In this document: one piece after another, positions 1 through 7,500 of the stretch
How the letters are laid out: every line of letters begins with the position of its first letter
How positions within the stretch are numbered: position 1 is the stretch's first letter
Origin: Candidatus Bathyarchaeota archaeon
Lineage (GTDB): Archaea; Thermoproteota; Bathyarchaeia; 40CM-2-53-6; RBG-13-38-9
Reading direction: 5' to 3'
NCBI GenBank assembly: GCA_018396565.1
Contig: JAGTQO010000040.1
Span: 1-12,167, forward strand
DNA length: 12,167 nt
Notes under the pieces: model-generated
What the model was told of the DNA's origin: nothing
The model's input: the letters and a program-made list of their open reading frames with translations, nothing else
The model's database searches: none
Position numbers and translations under genes: made by a program

Positions 1-446
1 TTGACCTGTTCAAGCAGAAACTCCAGCCGGTAACCAACCAAAAGGATGATGGTGTAGGCTATGAGCGGTGCGAAAAACCTTGTGGCTCTGATGCCGAAGA
101 AAATAGAATAAAGGCCAACGAGCATGACAAGCATGTCAAATATGCCGAAGGAATTGGTGCTAACAATGTTTCTAACCAGGTTGCCAGCTATCAATAAAGC
201 TCCCAAAATAATCTCGTAAAAACTACCTTTAGACTCCAACTTCAGGAAGTCCTCCCATTTTATGAAGAGCCAGATAAAAAATGTAAATAGTACAGCAAAG
301 GTAAACGTCCAGCTTATGTTCAACAATAAAATGGTCAATGGATTAATTGAGGATAGGAATAATGCGACTAGAAATAAGTAGTGCTTATTGCGCAATATTT
401 TTCTTGGAATTAGATTCAACCTACTCAACTCTTCCATATCCTGCAT
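1..446 (-). CDS. Archaeosortase/exosortase-like polytopic membrane protein, N-terminal part (cut by window edge)
   Basis: This gene enters at base 446 and runs off the window at base 1 with no stop, giving about 148 residues. The ATG at 446 opens the frame; a second in-frame ATG lies at 437. The protein has a short basic N-terminus (RKILRNKH) followed by about five hydrophobic segments. Polar links between them include IKWEDFLKLESKGS and the stretch GIRATRFFAP. The pattern 'lateral membrane pair, then LVGLYSIFFGIRATRFFAP, then another membrane segment' resembles the first half of exosortase/archaeosortase proteins. These are integral-membrane enzymes that cut and re-anchor proteins carrying a PEP-CTERM-like tail. 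The catalytic Cys, Arg and His of the family lie in the second half, outside the window, so activity cannot be judged. The strongest support is the neighbour only 56 bases upstream, which carries such a tail. An unrelated transport or glycosylation membrane protein is the main alternative. Confidence 0.55.
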   Translation of the reverse strand, partial: MQDMEELSRLNLIPRKILRNKHYLFLVALFLSSINPLTILLLNISWTFTFAVLFTFFIWLFIKWEDFLKLESKGSFYEIILGALLIAGNLVRNIVSTNSFGIFDMLVMLVGLYSIFFGIRATRFFAPLIAYTIILLVGYRLEFLLEQV

Positions 447-502
447 AAATAGTTTTTGTAGGAAGAAAGCTCGATCAATCGGGAAAGCTTTGCAAACAGT
501 GC

Positions 503-1138
503 TTACTTTGCTAGTCGTTTTCTGAAAAATAGCATTGTGAGACCCGAGAAGACAAGCGCCAACGAGAGAGCAGGCAGTTCCGGAACATAGAATCTGTGTT
601 CTATATCGAAGTATCGTGTCCACATAAATGGTTCCTCTTTGCCATCACTTAAGAAGATTCTCCCGTCGAAATCAACCCTATACCAGCCAGTTTTGCTTGT
701 GTCGGGTTTTTTCGACCATCCGTCCTGATCGTTCGGGTCAAAGACAATGTCTACATAGTACCCCTCATCAGCTCCTGGATTTCCTGGATTTACACCTGGT
801 TTTTGCACAACTATCACAGGTCCGACCCATTGGTACTCTACACCGTCAGGATCCCATACTCTTACGGCAGGCGCCGGGTAGATTCCGTTCGGCAGTTCAA
901 TTTTCCAAAGATTTGGATTCAATGTACTAGGACCTATAAGAGTCCAACTATTATAGGTGCCTGAATACCTTAGTAGATAAAAGTGGATTCTAAATGTAAC
1001 TGGTTGACCCGGGCCACTGGTGATTATTGTAATCTTTGGTGCAGACCAATAACCCTCAGCCAATGCAATCGTGACACCATTTGCGATTAACACTATGCTT
1101 AACACCGCTAATATTTTTTTTAATCGTTCTCTAGACAT
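503..1138 (-). CDS. Secreted 211-residue protein with C-terminal PEP/PEF-CTERM-like sorting signal
   Basis: The N-terminus is a signal peptide: basic RERLKK, a hydrophobic core at about residues 9-26, and likely cleavage after ALA. The mature part (about 28-180) is rich in Tyr, Trp, Pro and Gly and alternates short hydrophobic and polar stretches, as in a small beta-sandwich; I recognise no named domain. The C-terminus is tripartite: VPELP at 185-189, a hydrophobic helix of about 16 residues, then the basic end RKRLAK. This is the architecture of PEP-CTERM tails and the archaeal PEF-CTERM variant, which are processed by exosortases and archaeosortases. A candidate enzyme is encoded directly downstream on the same strand, so the two probably form an enzyme-substrate pair. 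The gene seems to have its own promoter (TATA-like element near 1170-1177) and no obvious Shine-Dalgarno site. The tail could instead be a plain C-terminal membrane anchor; the PEL-P motif argues against that. Confidence 0.75.
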   Translation of the reverse strand: MSRERLKKILAVLSIVLIANGVTIALAEGYWSAPKITIITSGPGQPVTFRIHFYLLRYSGTYNSWTLIGPSTLNPNLWKIELPNGIYPAPAVRVWDPDGVEYQWVGPVIVVQKPGVNPGNPGADEGYYVDIVFDPNDQDGWSKKPDTSKTGWYRVDFDGRIFLSDGKEEPFMWTRYFDIEHRFYVPELPALSLALVFSGLTMLFFRKRLAK

Positions 1139-1165
1139 ATGTTCTCTTTTTTTACATTTCTAAGG

Positions 1166-1181
1166 AATGCTTATAAGCATT
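1166..1181 (-). promoter_or_regulatory. TATA-like element inside a 16-bp perfect palindrome
   Basis: The 16 bases AATGCTTATAAGCATT read identically on both strands. The central CTTATAAG resembles an archaeal TATA box, about 35 bases before the ATG at 1138, so transcription would begin close to the start codon. A palindrome over the TATA box could also bind a dimeric repressor that competes with TBP. The palindrome is directly visible; the regulatory role is inferred. Confidence 0.45.
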
Positions 1182-1205
1182 ATGGATTTTAAATACATAT
1201 CTTGA

Positions 1206-2624
1206 CTATAAATCAATAAGTTTTGATTCTCGTTTCCTCGTGTTAAAAAACCTGTAGGGTACGGTCAGTATTAGCTTTCGCAACGGTTCCGGATATCTCA
1301 TTATAGAGTCGATTGTTTTCCAATAGTCTCCACGCTCCTTGATTAAACATAAGTCGGCGAGCTCAGCCCTTTTTCTGAATATGGCAACAACCCTGTTTTC
1401 AGGAAGCTTTTCAAAAACAAGTTGGTCTTCATATTCTGTAATCCTGAAGGGGCCCTCTGTCTCTTCAGCATCCGTCAGAAGGACGAAAGGAAAGCTTTTA
1501 GAAGATGATGGTAGGCTTGTTCCCTTGGGTAATAGTTCAGAAATCGCCCATAAAATCCATGAGTTCAAAGCAGGAACAGGAAGCAAGTCCCTCCACCTTT
1601 TAATCTCAGGCCTCGAAGGCAGCCTCTTCTTGAACCAGAGGTCTTCGAACCCGATTGAAAGTGGGAAAGCTCCAGTTGGATACTGCCGGTTTAAAAGACC
1701 GTTTAAAATCTGCCCTATGTTTATAGGGACCTGACGGCCGAATTTTAACAGCTTCTTGGCAACCATCAACAGAAGAAACGTGTCAAGTATCCATTGAGGG
1801 TATCCGGCCTTGTGAACATGGCATATTAACCCGGTTTCCTTATCAACGAAGCTGGCGAGATGCTGCAGAGCTTTTTCGACGCTTTCTAAAAAAAGCATTT
1901 TATCAATCCTTTGATACAGTTCCAGTAAGCCCAGGCTCGTTATCAACGAATAGGTTGTCCTGAAGTTTGTATCGTTGTCAGCATAAGGGTAAGCCCCTTC
2001 GAAAACTCCGCTCTTAACTTGACGATTTACTATGAATTCCCCTGTTCTCAATGCTTTATTCATAAGTGCCTCATTTGACTCTTCCATATCGAGTAAGGAA
2101 AGAATAGCCATTATTGTCAAGCTGTTCTTGTTATGAATATGAGCGTAGCCCCCATGATATATACTTTTAAAGGCGCCTGTAGACTCATCCCAATTTTTCA
2201 AAAGAAAGTTAGCTATGTTGTCCCTAGCTGTTTCTGTAAAAAGCTCATATTCTTCACTCCCTCCTAAAAGCTTGGATGTTTCTAGTAGGGCATAGGATGG
2301 TAAAGCATTACCCTCGAGGGCAGGTTGGCCAAGTGGTTTCCTGTCAAAGTTAGAATTTCTAAAGACGTGGATGCTTTTGATGTAACTATTCGCTAAGTAT
2401 GCTGAAAGCCTTTTTGCCTGAAGAAGCCACTTCTTCTCGCCGCTTGCTCTGTGCAAGCCAAGAAGGCCAAGTATGCAAGTTGACTGAGTCCAAGTATCAG
2501 AAGACAGAATTTTAAGATTATCCCTATGATGGTAAACAACATAACTGTGTACACCCCCCTCCTGATCAATCCAGGTTTCAAGCCAAGACCAAAGCATGCT
2601 GGTCGCAAGAGATAGTTTTTGCAT
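1206..2624 (-). CDS. Cytosolic alpha/alpha-toroid (terpenoid-cyclase / six-hairpin-glycosidase-like) protein, function unknown
   Basis: This 472-residue protein has no signal peptide or membrane segment. Residues 1-365 are almost all helical, with a periodic loop motif of the form (Q/D)xxxTGxF: IDQEGGVHSY at 19, WDESTGAFKS at 145, RQVKSGVFEG at 201, VDKETGLICH at 260 and RQYPTGAFPL at 313. The last four are 53-59 residues apart, the size of one helical hairpin. That is the signature of alpha/alpha barrels such as squalene-cyclase/prenyltransferase repeats, six-hairpin glycosidases and uronyl epimerases. Residues 370-472 are less regular and more basic, ending TRKRESKLIDL. I cannot name a reaction: there is no DxDD cyclase motif and no clear glycosidase acid pair. 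A stop codon (TAG) lies in frame just upstream of the ATG at 2624, which fixes the N-terminal limit. The neighbouring deacetylase and surface proteins suggest glycan metabolism, but this is inference. Confidence 0.7.
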   Translation of the reverse strand: MQKLSLATSMLWSWLETWIDQEGGVHSYVVYHHRDNLKILSSDTWTQSTCILGLLGLHRASGEKKWLLQAKRLSAYLANSYIKSIHVFRNSNFDRKPLGQPALEGNALPSYALLETSKLLGGSEEYELFTETARDNIANFLLKNWDESTGAFKSIYHGGYAHIHNKNSLTIMAILSLLDMEESNEALMNKALRTGEFIVNRQVKSGVFEGAYPYADNDTNFRTTYSLITSLGLLELYQRIDKMLFLESVEKALQHLASFVDKETGLICHVHKAGYPQWILDTFLLLMVAKKLLKFGRQVPINIGQILNGLLNRQYPTGAFPLSIGFEDLWFKKRLPSRPEIKRWRDLLPVPALNSWILWAISELLPKGTSLPSSSKSFPFVLLTDAEETEGPFRITEYEDQLVFEKLPENRVVAIFRKRAELADLCLIKERGDYWKTIDSIMRYPEPLRKLILTVPYRFFNTRKRESKLIDL

Positions 2625-2650
2625 TCTACAGCAAGTTTGCTAATAGCCAT

Positions 2651-2658
2651 CAAATAAA
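2651..2658 (-). promoter_or_regulatory. Possible TATA box for the toroid gene
   Basis: On the minus strand this reads TTTATTTG, centred about 31 bases before the ATG at 2624. Transcription would start very close to the start codon, fitting a leaderless or short-leader archaeal mRNA. No Shine-Dalgarno-like sequence precedes that ATG. The call rests on base composition and spacing only. Confidence 0.35.
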
Positions 2659-2779
2659 CATATCGTGCCACGGGGTCGTATACAGAAATCGTAAATAGCC
2701 GATAGTTTGATGACTTAAATTTAGTACACTTATGCTACATATTAAAGAGCATCAAAATCTTTTGGATAGCCCATAATTC

Positions 2780-2787
2780 TTTATAAA
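2780..2787 (+). promoter_or_regulatory. TATA box for the deacetylase gene
   Basis: TTTATAAA is the best TATA-like sequence in the 193-base divergent intergenic region. Its centre is about 34 bases before the TTG at 2818, so the transcript would start around 2810 and be nearly leaderless. This supports TTG at 2818 as the true start: the frame is open upstream only to a TAG at 2767 and contains no other start codon. The rest of 2625-2817 holds the opposing promoter and a weak inverted repeat (ATGCT at 2732, AGCAT at 2748), nothing else. Confidence 0.5.
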
Positions 2788-2817
2788 CACCTAAAGTTTC
2801 CAGTTGAGTCATTAACT

Positions 2818-3771
2818 TTGACCCCGAGGGATCTGAGAATTGGAATACGAAATGGTTATCAACCCTGGTCAGATAGAATAGCTTGGCTAATTGGACGCGA
2901 ATTCGGATATCCTTTGGAACTGGTTATGGACAACTTCAATACTCCCTTACTCATAGAGCCTGATTCAGCCATTTCTAAAGATAGAGAAAACTTATCAAAA
3001 TACTTTAAAAATGGAGGTTCTCTTCTAATAAGTCACGATTCAAAATTTACAGGAATGATAGAGTCCTTAGAAGGTTTTCCAATATCCTTTGGGGAGGTTA
3101 AAAACGCGCGTGGTAAAGGCACCGTTAACGATTCAAGCTCACTAGCCAGATTCTTTCAGTATTATTCCTTAGGCATTGGTAATGTCCTTTTGAATGTTAA
3201 ACTGAGAGAGACAAAGTATCCTACTCAGGAGCATATCGTGCTCTATCTCTCAGAGAACAAGCTTAACCATCCGCTTTTGATTTGCGGCCAGCTTAGGGCA
3301 TTAAGATATGCTGCCGTAACTTTGGGAGACGAGTACATCGAAACGTTAAGGTGTGCACCGCTTATGTACTTCGCGGCTCTTCATTACTTACTTTCAGATA
3401 AACCTTTCGTTAGAAAATCTTTCTGGAAAAATGAAAAAAGATCAGCTGTTATTCTCACCTTTGACTTTGAAGGATTGGCAAAATACTCCAATATTAAGAG
3501 GTATTGGTGGTGGAACCGTTGCTTCGACGAAATTTTACTCAGAATAGGCATTTCTCCCATTCTTAAATTTCTTAGAGAAAAAAGGATTCCTTCCACGTGG
3601 TTTATGCTTGGAAGCCAAGTCTCTAACAATCCTCATATTGCGAGAAAACTTGCCAACGAAAAACTTATAGAAATAGCGGGGCACGGAGATGTGCATCAAG
3701 GTATAGATAAGTGTGCACAACGCTTCGATAAACAGAATAGGAAAATACAATATCAAAGAATTGTCCCATGA
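2818..3771 (+). CDS. Polysaccharide deacetylase (CE4/NodB), N-terminal part: GATase-like region plus first half of the catalytic domain
   Basis: CE4 enzymes remove acetyl groups from amino sugars or sugar esters using a metal. Residues 1-200 resemble a class I glutamine-amidotransferase-like fold of the kind found as an accessory domain in carbohydrate enzymes: KYFKNGGSLLISHD at 61-74 and LNHPLL at 149-154. No catalytic Cys nucleophile is apparent there. The deacetylase domain starts at about 208: TFDFEG at 214-219 is motif 1, STWFMLGS at 259-266 is the second beta strand, and HGDVH at 289-293 is the HxxxH metal-binding motif. The frame then reaches TGA at 3769-3771, between motif 2 and the RxPG motif, so the product lacks half its active site. 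The remaining motifs are in the next ORF in a different frame. There is no signal peptide. TTG is the start; it is the only one available and sits correctly behind a TATA box. As read, this is a broken or frameshifted gene. Confidence 0.7.
   Translation: MTPRDLRIGIRNGYQPWSDRIAWLIGREFGYPLELVMDNFNTPLLIEPDSAISKDRENLSKYFKNGGSLLISHDSKFTGMIESLEGFPISFGEVKNARGKGTVNDSSSLARFFQYYSLGIGNVLLNVKLRETKYPTQEHIVLYLSENKLNHPLLICGQLRALRYAAVTLGDEYIETLRCAPLMYFAALHYLLSDKPFVRKSFWKNEKRSAVILTFDFEGLAKYSNIKRYWWWNRCFDEILLRIGISPILKFLREKRIPSTWFMLGSQVSNNPHIARKLANEKLIEIAGHGDVHQGIDKCAQRFDKQNRKIQYQRIVP
3762..3771 (+). other. Frameshift site within the deacetylase gene
   Basis: The upstream frame ends at TGA 3769-3771 and the downstream frame carries on from ATG 3768. 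Adding one base, for example a fourth C in the CCC run at 3765-3767, gives the continuous reading RIVPMKKMIED. Both flanking halves are intact and motif-complete, so the lesion is recent, or is a sequencing or assembly error. Confidence 0.6.
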
Positions 3772-4496
3772 AAAAGATGATTGAAGACATGCTTTTAATC
3801 AGTATTGAAGGATTTAGAGCACCCGGATTATATGCAAATGTCGATACACTTATGGCACTTGAAAACAGTGGTTTCAAGTGGGATTCGTCAGCTTCTCCTC
3901 AAAGCAATTTGCCCTTCCGGGAATTTCCTTGGCCATTTAATTATGTGTATAACTGGGAGAAAGGAGAGATTGGACGGTTAGTGGAAATTCCTGTTCAAGC
4001 ACCTTGGGATAGGTGGTGTCCGCTTCACAAACGTTTCCATACTCCTGAGGAATACGAAAAAGAGATTAAGCAAGGATTTGAAGATATGCTGTTTATTGGC
4101 GGTATTCAAGTATTGTTGATTCATCCATACGAGTTACCGAAGTACCCGGGTTACTGGAAGGCTGTTGAGAACCACATAAAATATCTACTGGAGAAAAATG
4201 ATGTTGAGATAACGACTTGCGGAAAGATAGCTCAAGACTGGGTACAAAGGGACGAGATGCGAATAGAAGCCTTATTCGATGAAGACCTTAAAACAGTTCA
4301 TGTAAGAATAGAGAATGGGCAGCCGGGTCTGACGCTATTCATTCATATACCAGAACAGTTAAGAATAAGAGAGATTATAGACGAGGCTGGAGCACGCATT
4401 CCTTACACGCTTTGGTCAGACTTAGGTGGGGCAGCTTTCAGTGTTAAGGCAAATACTGAAGAATTCATAATCCGGCTTGAGCTTAATCCCATGTAA
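3768..4496 (+). CDS. Polysaccharide deacetylase (CE4/NodB), C-terminal part, in a shifted frame
   Basis: This ORF continues the deacetylase begun at 2818. Its first ATG overlaps the upstream TGA as ATGA. Residues 17-23 (FRAPGLY) are the RxPG/Y motif 3 of CE4 enzymes, and IQVLLIHPYEL near 109-119 holds the LxH motif 5, whose His belongs to the active site. Joined to the upstream ORF, all the main motifs fall in the right order and spacing, with an amphipathic helix (QYQRI...MKKMIEDM) bridging the join. This makes a natural gene product of about 560 residues. Residues 170-242 after the catalytic core form a small beta-rich tail. It is unlikely to work alone, since the motif 1 and motif 2 metal ligands are upstream. 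The join needs one added base, most simply in the CCC run at 3765-3767. The stop codon is 4 bases from the end of the convergent giant gene. Confidence 0.7.
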   Translation: MKKMIEDMLLISIEGFRAPGLYANVDTLMALENSGFKWDSSASPQSNLPFREFPWPFNYVYNWEKGEIGRLVEIPVQAPWDRWCPLHKRFHTPEEYEKEIKQGFEDMLFIGGIQVLLIHPYELPKYPGYWKAVENHIKYLLEKNDVEITTCGKIAQDWVQRDEMRIEALFDEDLKTVHVRIENGQPGLTLFIHIPEQLRIREIIDEAGARIPYTLWSDLGGAAFSVKANTEEFIIRLELNPM

Positions 4497-4500
4497 CAGC

Positions 4501-7500
4501 TTACTTTCTATCCTTTAATCTGTTCGCCCTATAACTTCGTTCTTCCCTAATTTCATGCACAGTTGACACAATAACGCGAATCGATGTGATTAATGCGAGG
4601 ATAATTAAGGCCATGCTTACAATGGAATACATTATGTCGTTCAGAGTTCGCGATACTAGGTGAAGTACCTCGATCTTTACAGGTGGGCTTCTTGCTGGCT
4701 CATAGTGATCGTTACCCTCTATTAGCGAGACCGCTTCATATTTGCCTGGGCTTAACCTAGATATAACCGCCGTATATGTGCCATTCTCATCGGTTTTAGC
4801 TGGAACCGATATTGTTCCTGTTTCTCCAGAGATTAGTATTGTTAAATCCATGTTCTGAACAGGTTCACCTTTAGTCGTGGTGACGATACCATTTAAGAAT
4901 ATTGGTCCATCTAAGTTTGCCTCAGTGCTGTTGGAACCAAGGGTTATTATTGCACTTGCCCTCTTGACCCTAAGCGTCAGGTTTAAAACGTCTCCAGAGA
5001 AAAAGGCATCTTCCTCGCATAACATCCTTACAATATATTCATTCGGGGCTAGCAGGATACGTATGTTTCGAGAAAACTTTCCTGTTTCATCCGTGCAGAA
5101 GGTTACAGTGTCGATTTCAGTTCCGTTTTTAAGTACCATTGTAACTAAGATATTGACTTGGCGCGGTGGTGATACTGAACCATTAATGAGAACAATGTCG
5201 CCATAGTGGATTAGCGTAGGAGTCATGTTAACTTCTAGAAGTGTCGGTACTCTATCTACCACGATTAAGTTTATTAGATCACTTGCGACAACATTCCCGC
5301 AATTGCACTCTATAAGAATGCTATAGTTGCCCTGGTCCGGTGGACTTTCACCAGTACTGATTACGAGAATAGTGAAGTTAGCGCCCAGTCTCTGGATCAT
5401 AAGAGTTTTCTGGCTCAGTCTGGCTTCAATCCCTTCAGGTATTCCACTAACCTTTAGTGACAATTCTATCGTGTAGTTTGACAATGATGAAACCTTAATC
5501 ATCACTGTAGTGTTGTATCCGCTAACCTTGGGAAGTTTTACAGTTTTAGGGTCTGCTGAGACTGTGAAGTTTGGAGCTGGCAACGTTACCGTAAAGTTCT
5601 GTTCAGGCAAATCTGGATTCGTCATGGAATATGGCTCCTCAGTAATATCCGAGAAATCAGATTCCGGAGGGTTGACAACCCTCATTACGACGAATAATAC
5701 AGTGCATGCGCATCCTTCGTAATAATCATCACCAAGCCAGCTAGCCCTGAGCTCGTACTCTCCTTCCGAAGGGGTATTCGCCCACACGTAGCTGAATCGG
5801 CCGTTTGAGTTGGTCGTCAGATTTCTCAGCAATACCCAACTGCCTCCTTTAACCCTATACGATAACATAACTTGGACATTGGACAACGGGGGAGACAGTG
5901 TGCCACTTATTCTTAGAGTGTCGCCTGGTGATATTGACGTTGAGTCTAGGGTAATCGATACTGAACTCGGGTTCTTCTTCACCATGAACAATGCTGGTAA
6001 GCTCGTTGCTTCCCTATAGTCATCATTACCAGGCCAGCTTGCTATGACAGAGTATGTTCCAAGTTGATCTGGAGTATAGTTGTTCGAGTAAGCTCCATTC
6101 GGAGAAGTTGTTACTGTATGTGTAAATGAGGATGCGTCGGGCTTTTTATAAGTTAATGTAACTATTGTTCCCCCGACTGGAGGAGAAATCACTCCTGAAA
6201 CAGTTATGCTTCCACCGATCGTCACTGTTGATGAGGAAACTGAACAGGATATGTTAGCCGCAGTCCTTGGAATGGTTACATTTATTTGCATGCTTAAAGC
6301 TCCATCAGGTACAGTACTGGATGCTGAGCCGGATCTTCCATGGTATGATGCTGTAACTCTAATAGTATCTCCAGCACCGTTGACTGATAATGTTACATAA
6401 TATCTTCCATCCGAGCCAGTCATGGCAGAAACCTGTTCTACCGGAGAACTAACAGTAATAGAGGCCCCTTCTAGATGGTACCCGCGATCATCTCCTACGG
6501 AGCCATAAATATTGATTTTTGATTTTGCACCCGGTTTTGAGTAGTAGGCTTCCAGCACCAAATCTCTGTTAACAAGTATGGTATGCACCGGGTTTTTGCT
6601 CCCATCCTCCCAGTGCGAGAAAACCCACTTTTCACCACGATCATCAATCACTTCCGGCGGCACTATAAATTTCCACTCTCCCTCAGCACAGTTACCTACA
6701 ACCGGTTTATTCGGCTCGACCCATCTCTCAGGATCGCAGTTTTGCCAAGGAGGGCCGTAGGCAGACGGGCCGAAGTTTAGTCTAGCTTTAACATTAGTCC
6801 TGACTTCAACCCTGTGAACTTTCTCGACAACCCATATTCCTTCAAGCAAGTCTGAGAACGCCTCCATCTCCTGACCAGAACCTGGAACACGGGCTACCAC
6901 AGTATAGAAACCGGGCTCAGTTGGAGCTTGTAGTGTGAAACCCTTAGCCCAGCCGTCCGTACCGGTTCTGACCCTACCTACAAAGATCATGCTGGACCAT
7001 TCCTCTTTAGTTATCGGTAATGGGTACCATGGTGGAGCTTCAAGCCTTGGCGTACGTCTTATCAAGTATATTTCTATCTCAGTGTTTCTAAGAGCCGTTT
7101 TCGTATACTCGTTCCTAGCAGTTACCGAGCCTTTGAACATGGCTCCATGCTCTACGCTGAAGGGAGGCAGGTTTTCAGCATCATTTTCATACTTGAGTCC
7201 ACAAGGATATGGAGGGAACGGGTTTGGTGGTTGTAGCCCTGGAGAATCCCTCACCTTCACAGCATTATCGAAAATCATAAGATCATACATTTCTGCGAAT
7301 TCTCTCCACCAGTCTAAGTAGGGACACTCAACGCCCTCAACATCATTGAAGGTTTCAGGCATTATTTCAAAGCAGACAGCTTGCGGATAGGTTCCGCCAG
7401 AGGCATCAAACCTGTCAACAGCACCATGGATAAACTCTTTAAACTTGTCGTAACAGATGTAGTACGGTGGCGTGTTCGGGATATTTGCCTCCCTATCCCA

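Noticed and set aside
492..511. Inverted repeat GCAAA/TTTGC at the stop of the sorting-signal protein gene
   Set aside because: The stem is five pairs with a ten-base loop and no T-run follows on the minus strand, so a terminator call is not supported.
2393..2671. Minus-strand ORF of 92 residues overlapping the 5' part of the toroid gene
   Set aside because: It lies inside the toroid gene in another frame, and its hydrophobic run is a by-product of the helical codons there.
3768..3778. Programmed -1 ribosomal frameshifting at the A-run after the TGA
   Set aside because: The run has five A, not the six of the A-AAA-AAG heptamer, and lies after the stop codon of the first frame.
3707..3779. 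A three-frame reading of the deacetylase with two separate one-base insertions in A-runs
   Set aside because: It also joins the halves, but one added base in the CCC run explains the break with a single event and gives a better amphipathic helix across the join.
4501..4640. PEP-CTERM-like tail on the 1267-residue protein
   Set aside because: There is no PEx motif before the membrane helix, and the cytosolic tail of about 21 residues is too long; it is an ordinary membrane anchor.
6935..7321. Plus-strand ORF of 128 residues opposite the 1267-residue protein gene
   Set aside because: It lies fully antisense to a gene with clear domains and has no recognisable features.
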